A DNA stretch of 64,000 bases from the NCBI GenBank assembly GCA_045106555.1, contig JBGCET010000014.1:62001-126000 (forward strand), in the 5' to 3' direction. Within the stretch, counting starts at the first letter, position 1, and the number at the start of each line of letters is the position of its first letter. Both the position numbers and the translations under genes were made by a program. A model generated the notes under the pieces. The model searched no databases. It saw nothing but the letters and a program-made list of their open reading frames with translations, and had not been told where the DNA came from. This document shows positions 45,455 to 54,082 of the stretch, one piece after another. The DNA is from JANQOZ01 sp045106555. GTDB taxonomy: Bacteria > Pseudomonadota > Gammaproteobacteria > Xanthomonadales > SZUA-38.

Positions 45455-46840
45455 TTAGCCTTCAAAACCATTGGTGAAAATAAGACCTTGAACTTCCCGT
45501 TCCAAGGCGCCGACGTCCAGAACGTTGTTCAGGGGCCGGGCGATGGGGGTAAAAGTAGGCTGCAAGGCTCCGAATATCACGTCTGCAGGAGGGTGTTGCA
45601 CGGGGACTGACAATGGGCTGCTGATGTCGAATCCTGGCGGCGTTTGGGTTGCGGCCGCTGCATCGACCAGGCTACTGCCCGCCGCCGGTCTTAGATCAAG
45701 CGCAGAAATATTTTCAAAGCCAGGGTCGCCGCCTTGACGTGTATTGCTAAACCCCGACGGCAGAAAGGTAGAGCCCGACTCAATCCAGTTGCCGCTGCCG
45801 GTAATCGTGGTGTTGCCGCCAAGCCAAATGGCCTCAACTTCCCGGACCATTCTGAAAGCAGAGCTCCCGGTGTTAAAGAAGACGTTGTTGTCCGCCTGCA
45901 AGGACTCCAGGCCGTCGAATAGACGAAAAACGGTGGCTTGTCCGCCGTTTGTGCGAATAACGGTGTTGTGGACAAAGCGATAGCGCCCGAAACTCTGGCC
46001 CGTGGCATCGCCTCCGAAGCGCAGAATTGATCCGAAATCGGCGCTGTGGACAATGATATTTCCCACGATGTCGGAGTCTTCCCGGGCCAAACCTTCTGTC
46101 CAGCCGGAGGCGACACCGCCCGGATCCGGCCCAATGAGTTCCAGCTCGTGGTAGAAGCCGCCTTCCAGCCAGTTGTAGTAAATTTCGTTGCGTTCAGCGC
46201 GGCTCTTGATCAAGTTGCCGCCAATTTCATTGTTGTTGAATTGACTGTCGCTGATGTGGCTGTATTGGAGCCGGAACACGCTGCCCGGGTAAGCCACCTG
46301 ATCGGTAGACATGTAAATGGCGTGATTTCGACCACCCGATCCAGCATTCATTACCACGGAATATTCCACCGTAAGCGATCCGGAGTCCTGATCAGCGCCA
46401 AGAATTCCTTGGCGAGGACAATCGTGAATAAAAACGCCACGGAGAGTGACACCAGTACCCTGGTGGAAAAAACATCGAAAAGTGCCGCTGCTGGTATTGC
46501 CGGTACCGCTGATTTCGATGGACTCAAAGGTAATGTGGCTGGCGCGGTTATGCAGGGTGTTGTTGCCGCCTCTTAAATGCGGCATGGAACCACCATTGAG
46601 GTTTCCGCGGATAAGTACCGGGTTACCGGGCGCGCCGCCGTCCGATGGATCTACCGTAACGCCGCCGTCGTACAGGGTCCCGCCATCCACTTCCACAATA
46701 TCGCCCGGTTCGAGGTTTTCGGCATTCAGTACCGACTGCAGGTTCGCGTACGCTTGACCTGGGCCCACCCGAAAAGTCTCTGCTTCGACCGTGCCCAAAC
46801 AGAGCAAAGAACCCAATAAAATTCGTTGAATAATATTCAT
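45455..46840 (-). CDS. Exported right-handed beta-helix protein with FE tail
   Basis: A 461-residue secreted protein. ATG 46840 gives a clear signal peptide (NIIQRILLGSLLCLGTVEA, then ETFRVG); the longer frame to 46966 adds 42 residues of no export character. The mature part starts RVGPGQAYANLQSVL and has parallel beta-helix rungs (HITFESIEISGTG, VTLRGVFIHDCP, SLTVEYSVVMNAG, NIIVHSADFGSILRFGG, RYRFVHNTVIRTNGG), as in polysaccharide lyases and NosD-like proteins. It ends GLIFTNGFEG, one of three FE tails in the window. Carbohydrate cleavage or binding is likely; the substrate is unknown. It is divergent from the carboxylase genes. Confidence 0.78.
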   Translation of the reverse strand: MNIIQRILLGSLLCLGTVEAETFRVGPGQAYANLQSVLNAENLEPGDIVEVDGGTLYDGGVTVDPSDGGAPGNPVLIRGNLNGGSMPHLRGGNNTLHNRASHITFESIEISGTGNTSSGTFRCFFHQGTGVTLRGVFIHDCPRQGILGADQDSGSLTVEYSVVMNAGSGGRNHAIYMSTDQVAYPGSVFRLQYSHISDSQFNNNEIGGNLIKSRAERNEIYYNWLEGGFYHELELIGPDPGGVASGWTEGLAREDSDIVGNIIVHSADFGSILRFGGDATGQSFGRYRFVHNTVIRTNGGQATVFRLFDGLESLQADNNVFFNTGSSAFRMVREVEAIWLGGNTTITGSGNWIESGSTFLPSGFSNTRQGGDPGFENISALDLRPAAGSSLVDAAAATQTPPGFDISSPLSVPVQHPPADVIFGALQPTFTPIARPLNNVLDVGALEREVQGLIFTNGFEG

Positions 46841-46980
46841 CTGCGAAAAATGACACTGCCCGGATCGGAAATCCATGATCGCTGTCTCGGTTTTTTCGAT
46901 CAAGTAGTGTCCTCTGCCGTGTAGCAATGCCGCGGTGCCACTTGTTAGCATAGCGATATTGTTCATGTTCAGGTATCCCG

Positions 46981-48681
46981 ATGACTAACCCGCTGGTTCC
47001 TTCGTTAACCAACCCTTTTACGTCCACCGATAGCCAGCCTGAAGATCCACCCAGCCCCTACGACGCCATGTTAGCGGAGGCCCGGGAGCTCAGATCCCGG
47101 CCAAAGACCGCCGGAGGACTGCGTAACGTCAGTCGTCAACACCAGAAAAACCGGATGACGGTATGGGAAAGGATCAGCGTGCTCAGCGATGAGGAGCCAA
47201 CCATATTATTCCAGAACTGGGGGCCCAATCTGGATGGTGCCTCGTTGGTCACCGCCATCGTTCGAATCGATGGCCGTGATGTGGCTTTGTACGCTCATGA
47301 TTTTACCGTTCGAGCAGGATCAATGGATGCCACCAATGGTAAAAAACTCGCTCGCCTATACGAACTGGCAGCAAAGCGAGGTATCCCTGTCGTCGGCATG
47401 AACGACAGTGCCGGTGCTTATGTGCCAGCTGGCGTCGGGGGGCTGGACGGCTACGCTGAAGCATTCACTGCGCTGCGCAAGATCAGCGGCGTGGTGCCGA
47501 GCATCATGTGTATGTTTGGGTTTAACGCTGGCGGCGGGTCCTATCTCCCTCGCCAGGGCAGTTTTGTTATCCAGCCAAACGAATCGTTTTTTGGGCTAAC
47601 CGGCGTTGGTGTGGTTCGGGAAGTGTTGGGAGAAGACGTCACGCCTGACGAGCTGGGGGGGCCAGCGGTTCACGGCGCTTCCGGTGTTGCCGACCTCACA
47701 ACTCAAGACGAGGTTGGCGCACTGCGCCTGGTCCGCCGATTGCTGTCCTACTTGCCGGGAAACAACAGCGAAAGCCCGCCATTTCGGAAAACCTCGGATC
47801 CGCTGGACCGGCCAACCCCTGAAATCGATGTGCTGTTTCAGCGCACCTTTGCCTCACCAGCGGGCTTCAACACGCCGTTTGATATTCGTATTGTAATCCA
47901 GCAGATCTGCGACCACGGCGATTATTTTGAACTGCAGCCTGACCGCGCCGGCAACATCACAACAGCGTTAGGGCGGCTGGGCGGTCATGTGGTGGGATTT
48001 GTCGCCAACAATAGTGCCGTTTCTACCGGCTTCATCGATGTGGATTCTGCGCTGAAAAGCGCGCGCTTCATTCGTTTTTGCAACCTGTACAACATCCCGG
48101 TGATCTTTATGGAAGACACTCCCGGGTTCTTGCCAGGAACGGAGCAGGAGCAGCGAGGCGTGGTCCAGGCGGGGCGGGCTATGCTCGACGCGATTGTCGA
48201 CCTCAGAACGCCGCGAATCTTGCTCTTGGTACGCAACGCGTTCGGCGGTGCTTATGCCTCGTTCAATAATTATCCAACAGGAGCGGATTATGTATTTGCT
48301 CTGCCGTCCACGCGAGTGGCTGTGATGGGGCCGGCAGGGCGGGAGTTTGTTTATAAAAAGGAACTGCAGGAGTTGCGAGCCCAACGCAAGGAACTAGAAC
48401 GTGAACGCATCCCTCAGCTAGTCGCCGATGGAAGCACTCAGCAAGATGCAGAGAAAACGGCAAAAGCTGAGGCAGATCAATGGTTTGCTGAGTGCGACGC
48501 GGTTTTGGTGGCACGCTATGAAAAAGCCTTGATGAATCCGCGGGAGGGGCTCAGCCTGGGATCGATTTCACAAATTGTGATGCCGTCGGAACTGCGTACG
48601 TTGCTTGGTAACAGTATCGATTTTTGTCTACGACACTACGAGCCTTCGCCCCTTGGCGGCGTGCAACGGGAGTTCCACTAA
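46981..48681 (+). CDS. Acyl-CoA carboxylase carboxyltransferase (beta) subunit, propionyl-CoA type
   Basis: A 566-residue biotin-dependent carboxyltransferase. Both crotonase-like halves are present: an acyl-CoA part with FTVRAGSMDATNGKKLARL, GIPVVGMNDSAGAYVPAGVGGL and GFNAGGGSYLPR, and a carboxybiotin part with FVANNSAVSTGFIDVDSALKS, VIFMEDTPGFLPGTEQEQ and RNAFGGAYASFNN. A charged helix (about 465-500) is inserted near the end. The stop and the next start share an A (TAATG), so alpha and beta subunits are coupled. The neighbouring epimerase and mutase genes indicate propionyl-CoA as substrate; other acyl-CoAs are possible. Confidence 0.92.
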   Translation: MTNPLVPSLTNPFTSTDSQPEDPPSPYDAMLAEARELRSRPKTAGGLRNVSRQHQKNRMTVWERISVLSDEEPTILFQNWGPNLDGASLVTAIVRIDGRDVALYAHDFTVRAGSMDATNGKKLARLYELAAKRGIPVVGMNDSAGAYVPAGVGGLDGYAEAFTALRKISGVVPSIMCMFGFNAGGGSYLPRQGSFVIQPNESFFGLTGVGVVREVLGEDVTPDELGGPAVHGASGVADLTTQDEVGALRLVRRLLSYLPGNNSESPPFRKTSDPLDRPTPEIDVLFQRTFASPAGFNTPFDIRIVIQQICDHGDYFELQPDRAGNITTALGRLGGHVVGFVANNSAVSTGFIDVDSALKSARFIRFCNLYNIPVIFMEDTPGFLPGTEQEQRGVVQAGRAMLDAIVDLRTPRILLLVRNAFGGAYASFNNYPTGADYVFALPSTRVAVMGPAGREFVYKKELQELRAQRKELERERIPQLVADGSTQQDAEKTAKAEADQWFAECDAVLVARYEKALMNPREGLSLGSISQIVMPSELRTLLGNSIDFCLRHYEPSPLGGVQREFH

Positions 48682-51512
48682 TGAGCGCTACCTACACGCG
48701 TAACCCGCAGGTGTTTGAAGACCGCCAACGCAGCGGAGGTCAGTCGGCATGGGAACGCAGTTTCTCCTGCGAGCACATCAAACCGCTGATTGTATGCCGG
48801 GGTCCGGTACGTAAAGAAGCGATGGATATTTTTCAGCAAATGGGCATCACCCACTACGGCATATTGCTGTCCGAGAAGGATTCCATCGCGTTCCCGAGGG
48901 CGCTGGCGCCAGAGTTGCGAGAGCTGAAGGATCCCTCTCGAATTCACCGGCTGCCAGACTACAGCGGCGTGGACCAAGCCGAACGCGAAATGCGTATCGC
49001 GCAGATTATTCAAATCGCCAATGAGTCTGGGTACAACGCCATCTTTGCTGGCTACGGCTTTATGGCTGAGGAAGAAATTTTGGTGCGTGCCATCGAAGAA
49101 GCGGGCCTGACGTTCATTGGTCCCTGCAGTCGCACAGTGCGCGATGCGGGCCGCAAAGACGTGGCCAAGCGAACGGCGCTGGCCTGTGAGATCAGCGTGA
49201 CTCCGGGGGTGGACAACGTCAGTGCGTTGGCGCTGATGCGTAAACACCCAACCGTCGAGGCCATGATGGATGTGGCTGAGAAGCACAATTTCAGCTTGCC
49301 TGCCGATTTACCTGAGCAAGCGGATGCGCTGGCTGAGGTATTGCTGGACGCATCGTACCGGGCAAAGGTAGAACTTATCAGTGTTGATGAGCTGTGCGAG
49401 GAAATTCGTCGCCAAGTGGCGGGGCTGTTTGAGAAAAATCCAGACCGGCGTCTTCGTCTGAAGGCCATTGGCGGTGGCGGCGGCAAAGGCCAGCGATTAT
49501 TGGAGTCGCCCAGTAGTTTCGAAGGTGACAGCCCGGAGGCCTGTGTCGCAAAGGCGGCGGCCCAGGCGCCCGAGAAAGCCCGCGAAATTTTCTCTGAGGT
49601 AAAAGCAACGGGCCCCGGTGACAACAAAAACCTGTTGATTGAACTCAATATCGACAGCAACCGGCACCAGGAAGTCCAACTCTTGGGCAACGGCCAATGG
49701 TGTATCGCGCTAGGCTCGCGGGATTGTTCGCTGCAGATGCACGAACAAAAACTGCTGGAATTATCGGTGACCGAACCCTCTTTAGAGCGAGCAATTCAGG
49801 CCTCGCGGGAAGCGGGCAATGAAGTGCGTGCTCAATCGCTTCAGGACGAGCTGGACCTGTTGAATCGAATGCAGGCTGAGGCCGAACGTTTTGGTTTGGC
49901 CACTGGGCTGGATTCGGTGTCGACCTGGGAGTGTATTGTCGACGGCAACAGCCACTACTTTATGGAAATGAATACCCGTATACAGGTGGAGCATCGCGTC
50001 ACTGAGCTGAGTTACGCGCTGCAGTTTGTTAACCCTGACGATTCAGAGGATTCCTTTCAGGTCAACGCGCTGATTGAGGCAATGACCATACTGGCAGCCC
50101 ACGGTGAGCGTTTGCCCAAACCTCGGCGAGTCGTGCGTAACATGGACGCCATCGAAATGCGCCTGAATGCCACCAACGACGCCTTGGCGCCTCATGCCGG
50201 TGGACTCATTCAATCCTGGTCGCCATGTCTGACGGACGAGATTCGAGATGACCAGGGCATCAGCGTGGTTAATCCGGACACGGGGCTTTTTATGCCCTAT
50301 TACCTGGCAGGCGCCTATGACAGCAACCTGGCGTTGTTGCTGACGGTTGGCGGGTCTCGCCGGGAAACCTGTGAGCGGCTCGCCAACGTGATGCGGCGAG
50401 CAAAATTGCGCGGTCGAGATCTCGAAACCAACCTGGAATTTCACTATGGGCTGCTGCATTGGCTGCTCGCCAATGATGTGCGGGCGAAAGTGGGTACGCG
50501 GTTTGTTCCGCCCTATCTGGTTGCGGTCGCGGCACTGGCAACGGGCATGCAGCAGTGGGATCTGGATACGGCGTACGCTGCGTTAACTCGGCAACTTCTT
50601 GCCGGGTTTGATGAAACGCAGGTGAAACAGGCGCAACCACTAATTGATCGGAAGCGCACCTTGGTGCTGCGTCCTTTGAAAAAGCTGTTTGGTCGCGCCC
50701 ATTTGTTGTCCGGATGGATCAGCGCAGCATCGAAGTTCGGCAGGTTCGACGCTGGTCGCTGGGTCTGGACCACCAATCCAGTCACAGTGCTCGATAAGCT
50801 TTATGAGTTCCTTTCCATGGATATGCAGGCCGATCAGCCGCCGGCTTACGTTATCTGGGATCACGATGAGGCGTTGTTGCGCCAGGCAGTGGGTTTTTAC
50901 CAGGAATTGAGTGAGCGACTGTCGCTCACAAACTACGATCAAATTTGCCAGGTGATAAACGGCCCAGATCAATCGTTTGATGGGGTTGTCTTTAGTGACG
51001 TGCAGGCGGCTCACGCCGGCTTTCAGGCGGGCCTGGAAATTTTGGCGCTACCGATGCTCCTAGGCCAGGAAAGCGGTTTTTTCGATTTGAAAGTCGGCCA
51101 GGATTTGAGTGTAGAGATTCCGACCCGGCTACAGGACAGCGATGCACAATCGGCTGCTCGACTCATATTGGCTCCGCCGCCACAGGCAACCGGCAATCAG
51201 ATTTTGTCTGAGTCCGGAGGTATGTACTACGCTCGTCAAGCGCCTGATTTGCCGGTATTCATCGAGCCGGGTGATCATTTTGATGCCGGCGATCCGCTCT
51301 ACGTCATTGAGGTGATGAAGATGTTTAATGTGGTTCGTGCGCGCTTTTCCGGCACGATGGTCAAACCACTGGTCACCGAGGATGGGGTTGTGGTGAAAAA
51401 AGGTCAGCCATTGTTTGAGGTTGAGCCTGATCAATCCGCCGACGCGGATGATGCAGACTCAACTGTCAGTGACGAGGGGCGTTACGTTGAGCTGGTGCGA
51501 CGGCTAGCCTGA
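48681..51512 (+). CDS. Acyl-CoA carboxylase alpha subunit: biotin carboxylase plus biotin carrier, long form
   Basis: A 943-residue subunit, much longer than the usual roughly 660. ATG 48681 overlaps the beta-subunit stop. An N-terminal extension precedes the biotin carboxylase start (KPLIVCRGPVRKEAMDIFQ). About 85 extra residues (LALMRKHPTVEAMMDVAEKH and on) lie before the ATP-grasp glycine loop AIGGGGGKGQRLL. YFMEMNTRIQVEHRVTE supplies the metal and bicarbonate residues. A long middle region (about 590-860) has no clear name, and the C-terminal biotinyl domain carries VIEVMKMFNVV with the biotinylated Lys. With the beta subunit it should carboxylate propionyl-CoA or a related acyl-CoA. Confidence 0.88.
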   Translation: MSATYTRNPQVFEDRQRSGGQSAWERSFSCEHIKPLIVCRGPVRKEAMDIFQQMGITHYGILLSEKDSIAFPRALAPELRELKDPSRIHRLPDYSGVDQAEREMRIAQIIQIANESGYNAIFAGYGFMAEEEILVRAIEEAGLTFIGPCSRTVRDAGRKDVAKRTALACEISVTPGVDNVSALALMRKHPTVEAMMDVAEKHNFSLPADLPEQADALAEVLLDASYRAKVELISVDELCEEIRRQVAGLFEKNPDRRLRLKAIGGGGGKGQRLLESPSSFEGDSPEACVAKAAAQAPEKAREIFSEVKATGPGDNKNLLIELNIDSNRHQEVQLLGNGQWCIALGSRDCSLQMHEQKLLELSVTEPSLERAIQASREAGNEVRAQSLQDELDLLNRMQAEAERFGLATGLDSVSTWECIVDGNSHYFMEMNTRIQVEHRVTELSYALQFVNPDDSEDSFQVNALIEAMTILAAHGERLPKPRRVVRNMDAIEMRLNATNDALAPHAGGLIQSWSPCLTDEIRDDQGISVVNPDTGLFMPYYLAGAYDSNLALLLTVGGSRRETCERLANVMRRAKLRGRDLETNLEFHYGLLHWLLANDVRAKVGTRFVPPYLVAVAALATGMQQWDLDTAYAALTRQLLAGFDETQVKQAQPLIDRKRTLVLRPLKKLFGRAHLLSGWISAASKFGRFDAGRWVWTTNPVTVLDKLYEFLSMDMQADQPPAYVIWDHDEALLRQAVGFYQELSERLSLTNYDQICQVINGPDQSFDGVVFSDVQAAHAGFQAGLEILALPMLLGQESGFFDLKVGQDLSVEIPTRLQDSDAQSAARLILAPPPQATGNQILSESGGMYYARQAPDLPVFIEPGDHFDAGDPLYVIEVMKMFNVVRARFSGTMVKPLVTEDGVVVKKGQPLFEVEPDQSADADDADSTVSDEGRYVELVRRLA

Positions 51513-51525
51513 CCCTCGCTCATCA

Positions 51526-51554
51526 GGCCCAGTCGGCTGTTGGCCGACTGGGCC
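51526..51554 (+). terminator. Strong hairpin after the carboxylase genes
   Basis: GGCCCAGTCGGC (51526-51537) and GCCGACTGGGCC (51543-51554) form a perfect 12-bp stem with a 5-nt loop, 13 nt after the stop codon. There is no U-tract, so termination may be Rho-assisted. Confidence 0.6.
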
Positions 51555-51713
51555 GGTAGAAACGGCTTATGGGCCGTCGGTCTCGACACTGACCGCTGGA
51601 TGGATGGCGTGTTAAGAATTGTGTCGGCGGCGCAGAATTGAAAGGAGTTCCTGTATATTGATTTCCGTTGATTGCCGTTGGGGGACGGCAATGCATAAGC
51701 AAAGGAAATCAAC

Positions 51714-51881
51714 ATGAGTCAGATAAGCCGAAGGGCAATCTTAAGGAAGGCTGGATACGTTGTGCCGACGGTGATTACCCTGGCCGCGACTCCTGCCATG
51801 GCGCAAGCTGGATCTTCCGGCCGTAATATGCCCAAGCGGCCCAACCGTGGAAGACCGGTGAGACAGCGTCCCAGAGGTTAG
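51714..51881 (+). CDS. Tiny twin-arginine-signal peptide, paralog of the 39163 product
   Basis: A 55-residue ORF with AAAGGAA upstream of ATG 51714. It starts MSQISRRAILRKAGYV, then VPTVITLAATPAMA, nearly the same N-terminus as the peptide at 39163 (SRR, KxGY, VITLAATPA). After the predicted cleavage the remainder is a short basic Pro/Arg tail (KRPNRGRPVRQRPRG) with no Cys. It stands alone between the carboxylase operon and the convergent PPTase gene. The strong N-terminal match combined with unrelated tails suggests a shared export or leader function with variable cargo. Confidence 0.7.
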   Translation: MSQISRRAILRKAGYVVPTVITLAATPAMAQAGSSGRNMPKRPNRGRPVRQRPRG

Positions 51882-51979
51882 TATGGGTTTGGAAGCCAAC
51901 GTTAACGAGTGATGTGATTGCACGATCACGGCTCACCTTTTCAGGTCACTTTCCGAGTCATTTTTTTCGACGCCCAGCC

Positions 51980-52654
51980 CTAGAGCCAAGTCCAGGTCGC
52001 GAGCCGACTTGGGCTGCGCAAACAATAAACTGACAGTTCGTCCACTCCCGACTCTTCGGCCAAAGAATCGTTCATGACGCAGCGAAACTGGTTGGTGCCT
52101 GAGGGCTGCAGACACACTTCCTTGTATCCAACAAACCGCTTAACTGTTGGGAACAAACATTTGTAGACACTTTCTTTGGCGCTGAAAAACGTTAGCGCCA
52201 GTTCCGGGTCAGCGCTTGTCTGGAGCAAGGTGAGCTCAGGTTGCGTAAACAACAGGCGCCAGGTATCGCGTTTGAGGCGCGAGGTTTTTTCAACGTCCAG
52301 CCCCAATCCACGTATGTGATCTGAGGATACCAGCCAGGCAAATGCGCTGGTCGCATCGTGGGTGATGGTGCCCTTTATCGACGGGGGCCAACAGGGTTCC
52401 CGCTGGGTGCCAATGAGCAGATGTTCAATGGGCATTCCAAGACGTTTTGCACACTGCTTGGCTGCGCGTCGTCCCGCCGCGAACTCCCGGCGTCGTTTTC
52501 CAACGGCTTTGGCCAGTGGGGTGCGTTCTTCCTTCGTCAAATCCTGCCAGTACTGATCCCGCAGCGCGCTTTGGCGTGCACAGGAGCCAACAACGGCCTG
52601 CTGCAATTCATCGAGCAGTTGATTTTCAAACGGGGTCGGTGAGATTGCTGGCAC
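51980..52654 (-). CDS. 4'-phosphopantetheinyl transferase, EntD type
   Basis: A PPTase that converts apo carrier proteins to holo form, needed by the two megasynthases at 11759 and 16369. Motifs in order are KRRREFAAGRRAAKQCAKRLG, PPSIKGTITHDATSAFAWLV, LGLDVEK (metal-binding Asp and Glu) and FFSAKESVYKCLFP, the WxxKEaxxK equivalent. I start it at GTG 52654 (224 aa), which overlaps the end of rmlC by 29 nt. The open frame continues to 52981, but that extension is antisense-like sequence inside rmlC and makes the protein far too long. No ribosome site is obvious, so it depends on rmlC translation. Confidence 0.85.
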   Translation of the reverse strand: MPAISPTPFENQLLDELQQAVVGSCARQSALRDQYWQDLTKEERTPLAKAVGKRRREFAAGRRAAKQCAKRLGMPIEHLLIGTQREPCWPPSIKGTITHDATSAFAWLVSSDHIRGLGLDVEKTSRLKRDTWRLLFTQPELTLLQTSADPELALTFFSAKESVYKCLFPTVKRFVGYKEVCLQPSGTNQFRCVMNDSLAEESGVDELSVYCLRSPSRLATWTWL

Positions 52655-53198
52655 GGTATTTGGGAAGGTGTTCGCAGGCTGAAAGTCGGGGAGCCTGCTG
52701 ATCTTTTTCCGATAAAACAGGCGCGTCGACGGGCCATTGGATGCCGATTTCGGGATCGTCCCAACGAATACTCTGATCGTATTGTGGAGCATACACCTGG
52801 GTGCATTGATAGCTGAAAATGGCAAAATCCGAGGTGACACAAAAGCCGTGAGCGAATCCCTCAGGCACATACAGTTGACGGTGATTGTCGCCTGACAGCG
52901 TGTAGCCTTCCCATTGGCCAAAGGTCGGTGAATTTCGACGAATATCGACCGCAACATCGAACACTTCACCCGCCAGCACATGAACCAGCTTGCCCTGAGG
53001 CTGCGGCTCTTGAAAGTGAAGGCCGCGCAACACCCCTTTGCTGGATTTGGACAAGTTGCTTTGAGAAAACGTTACCGACAGGCCCGCGTTGCTGTAACGA
53101 GCATGGTTCCAGGTTTCCATAAAAAACCCACGGTCATCGCCAAACATTTCAGGCTCAAACAACATAACGCCAGGGATTTTTGTTTCTAGCACTTTCAT
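52626..53198 (-). CDS. rmlC: dTDP-4-dehydrorhamnose 3,5-epimerase
   Basis: A 190-residue cupin epimerase. It shows FEPEMFGDDRGFFMETWN, QSNLSKSSKGVLRGLHFQ, the catalytic PQGKLVHVLAGEVFDVAVD, and LYVPEGFAHGFCV with IRWDDPEIGIQWP near the end. It acts between RmlB and RmlD in dTDP-rhamnose synthesis. Start and stop overlap neighbours: ATGA with rmlA, and 29 nt with the PPTase gene. Confidence 0.97.
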   Translation of the reverse strand: MKVLETKIPGVMLFEPEMFGDDRGFFMETWNHARYSNAGLSVTFSQSNLSKSSKGVLRGLHFQEPQPQGKLVHVLAGEVFDVAVDIRRNSPTFGQWEGYTLSGDNHRQLYVPEGFAHGFCVTSDFAIFSYQCTQVYAPQYDQSIRWDDPEIGIQWPVDAPVLSEKDQQAPRLSACEHLPKYRASNLTDPV

Positions 53199-54082
53199 TC
53201 CGGCTGAGCGCCTCCGTCAGCCAATCCCAACAGGTATTGGCCGTAGCCATTTTTGCTCAGTGGTTCGGCGAGGTCTCGCAGTTCAGATGCGGAAATCCAC
53301 CCGCTGCTGAAGGCTATTTCTTCCGGGCAGCAGATCCTTAGACCTTGGCGCTGTTCTAAGGTTTGAATATAGGTGCTGGCCTGCACCAATGATTCGTGGG
53401 TGCCTGTGTCCAACCAGGCATAACCCCGACCCATGCGTTCAAGGTGCAGCGCGTCACGCTGAAGATATTCCCGGTTAAGGTCGGTGATCTCCAATTCTCC
53501 GCGAGGTGAAGGCTTGAGGTTTGCCGCGTATTCCGATGCTTTACCATCGTAGAAGTAGAGCCCCGTTACGGCATAGTTAGATCTTGGCGTATCAGGTTTT
53601 TCTTCGATGCCAATCACCTTTCCGCTGCGGTCGATCTCTGCAACGCCATAGCGCTCGGGGTCACTCACCCAGTATCCGAATACCGTTGCACCCTGGGAGC
53701 GGTCGTCCGCACGTTTGAGCATCTCACCCAGACCATGGCCGTAAAAAATGTTGTCCCCCAGCACCAGACAGGAGTCCTGGCCGTCGACAAAATCTGCGCC
53801 AATCAGGTAGGCCTGCGCCAGGCCTCCTGGGTCAGGCTGCACGGCATAGCTGATCGATAGTCCCCAACTGGCGCCATCTCCCAGTAACGCTTGAAATAGC
53901 GCTCTGTCCTGGGGGGTGGTGATGATCAGAATTTCACGGATTCCCGCAAGCATTAAGACACTCAACGGGTAGTAAATCATGGGTTTATCGTAAATTGGTA
54001 GTAGCTGCTTGCTTACAACCCGAGTTACGGGATAAAGGCGCGTGCCACTGCCGCCTGCCAGAATAATTCCACGTCGGCTCAT
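53195..54082 (-). CDS. rmlA: Glucose-1-phosphate thymidylyltransferase
   Basis: A 295-residue enzyme that makes dTDP-glucose. It has GIILAGGSGTRLYPVT (nucleotide loop), KQLLPIYDKPMIYYPLS, LVLGDNIFYGHGLG, VIGIEEKPD, NYAVTGLYFYD and AWLDTGTHESL. It overlaps rmlB upstream and rmlC downstream, both by ATGA. Confidence 0.98.
   Translation of the reverse strand: MSRRGIILAGGSGTRLYPVTRVVSKQLLPIYDKPMIYYPLSVLMLAGIREILIITTPQDRALFQALLGDGASWGLSISYAVQPDPGGLAQAYLIGADFVDGQDSCLVLGDNIFYGHGLGEMLKRADDRSQGATVFGYWVSDPERYGVAEIDRSGKVIGIEEKPDTPRSNYAVTGLYFYDGKASEYAANLKPSPRGELEITDLNREYLQRDALHLERMGRGYAWLDTGTHESLVQASTYIQTLEQRQGLRICCPEEIAFSSGWISASELRDLAEPLSKNGYGQYLLGLADGGAQPE

Noticed and set aside
48678..49286. 202-codon minus-strand open frame
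   Set aside because: Antisense to the biotin carboxylase start region; no motif.
52655..52981. N-terminal extension of the PPTase frame
   Set aside because: Overlaps rmlC in another frame and makes the protein about 110 residues longer than the family, so it was not included.
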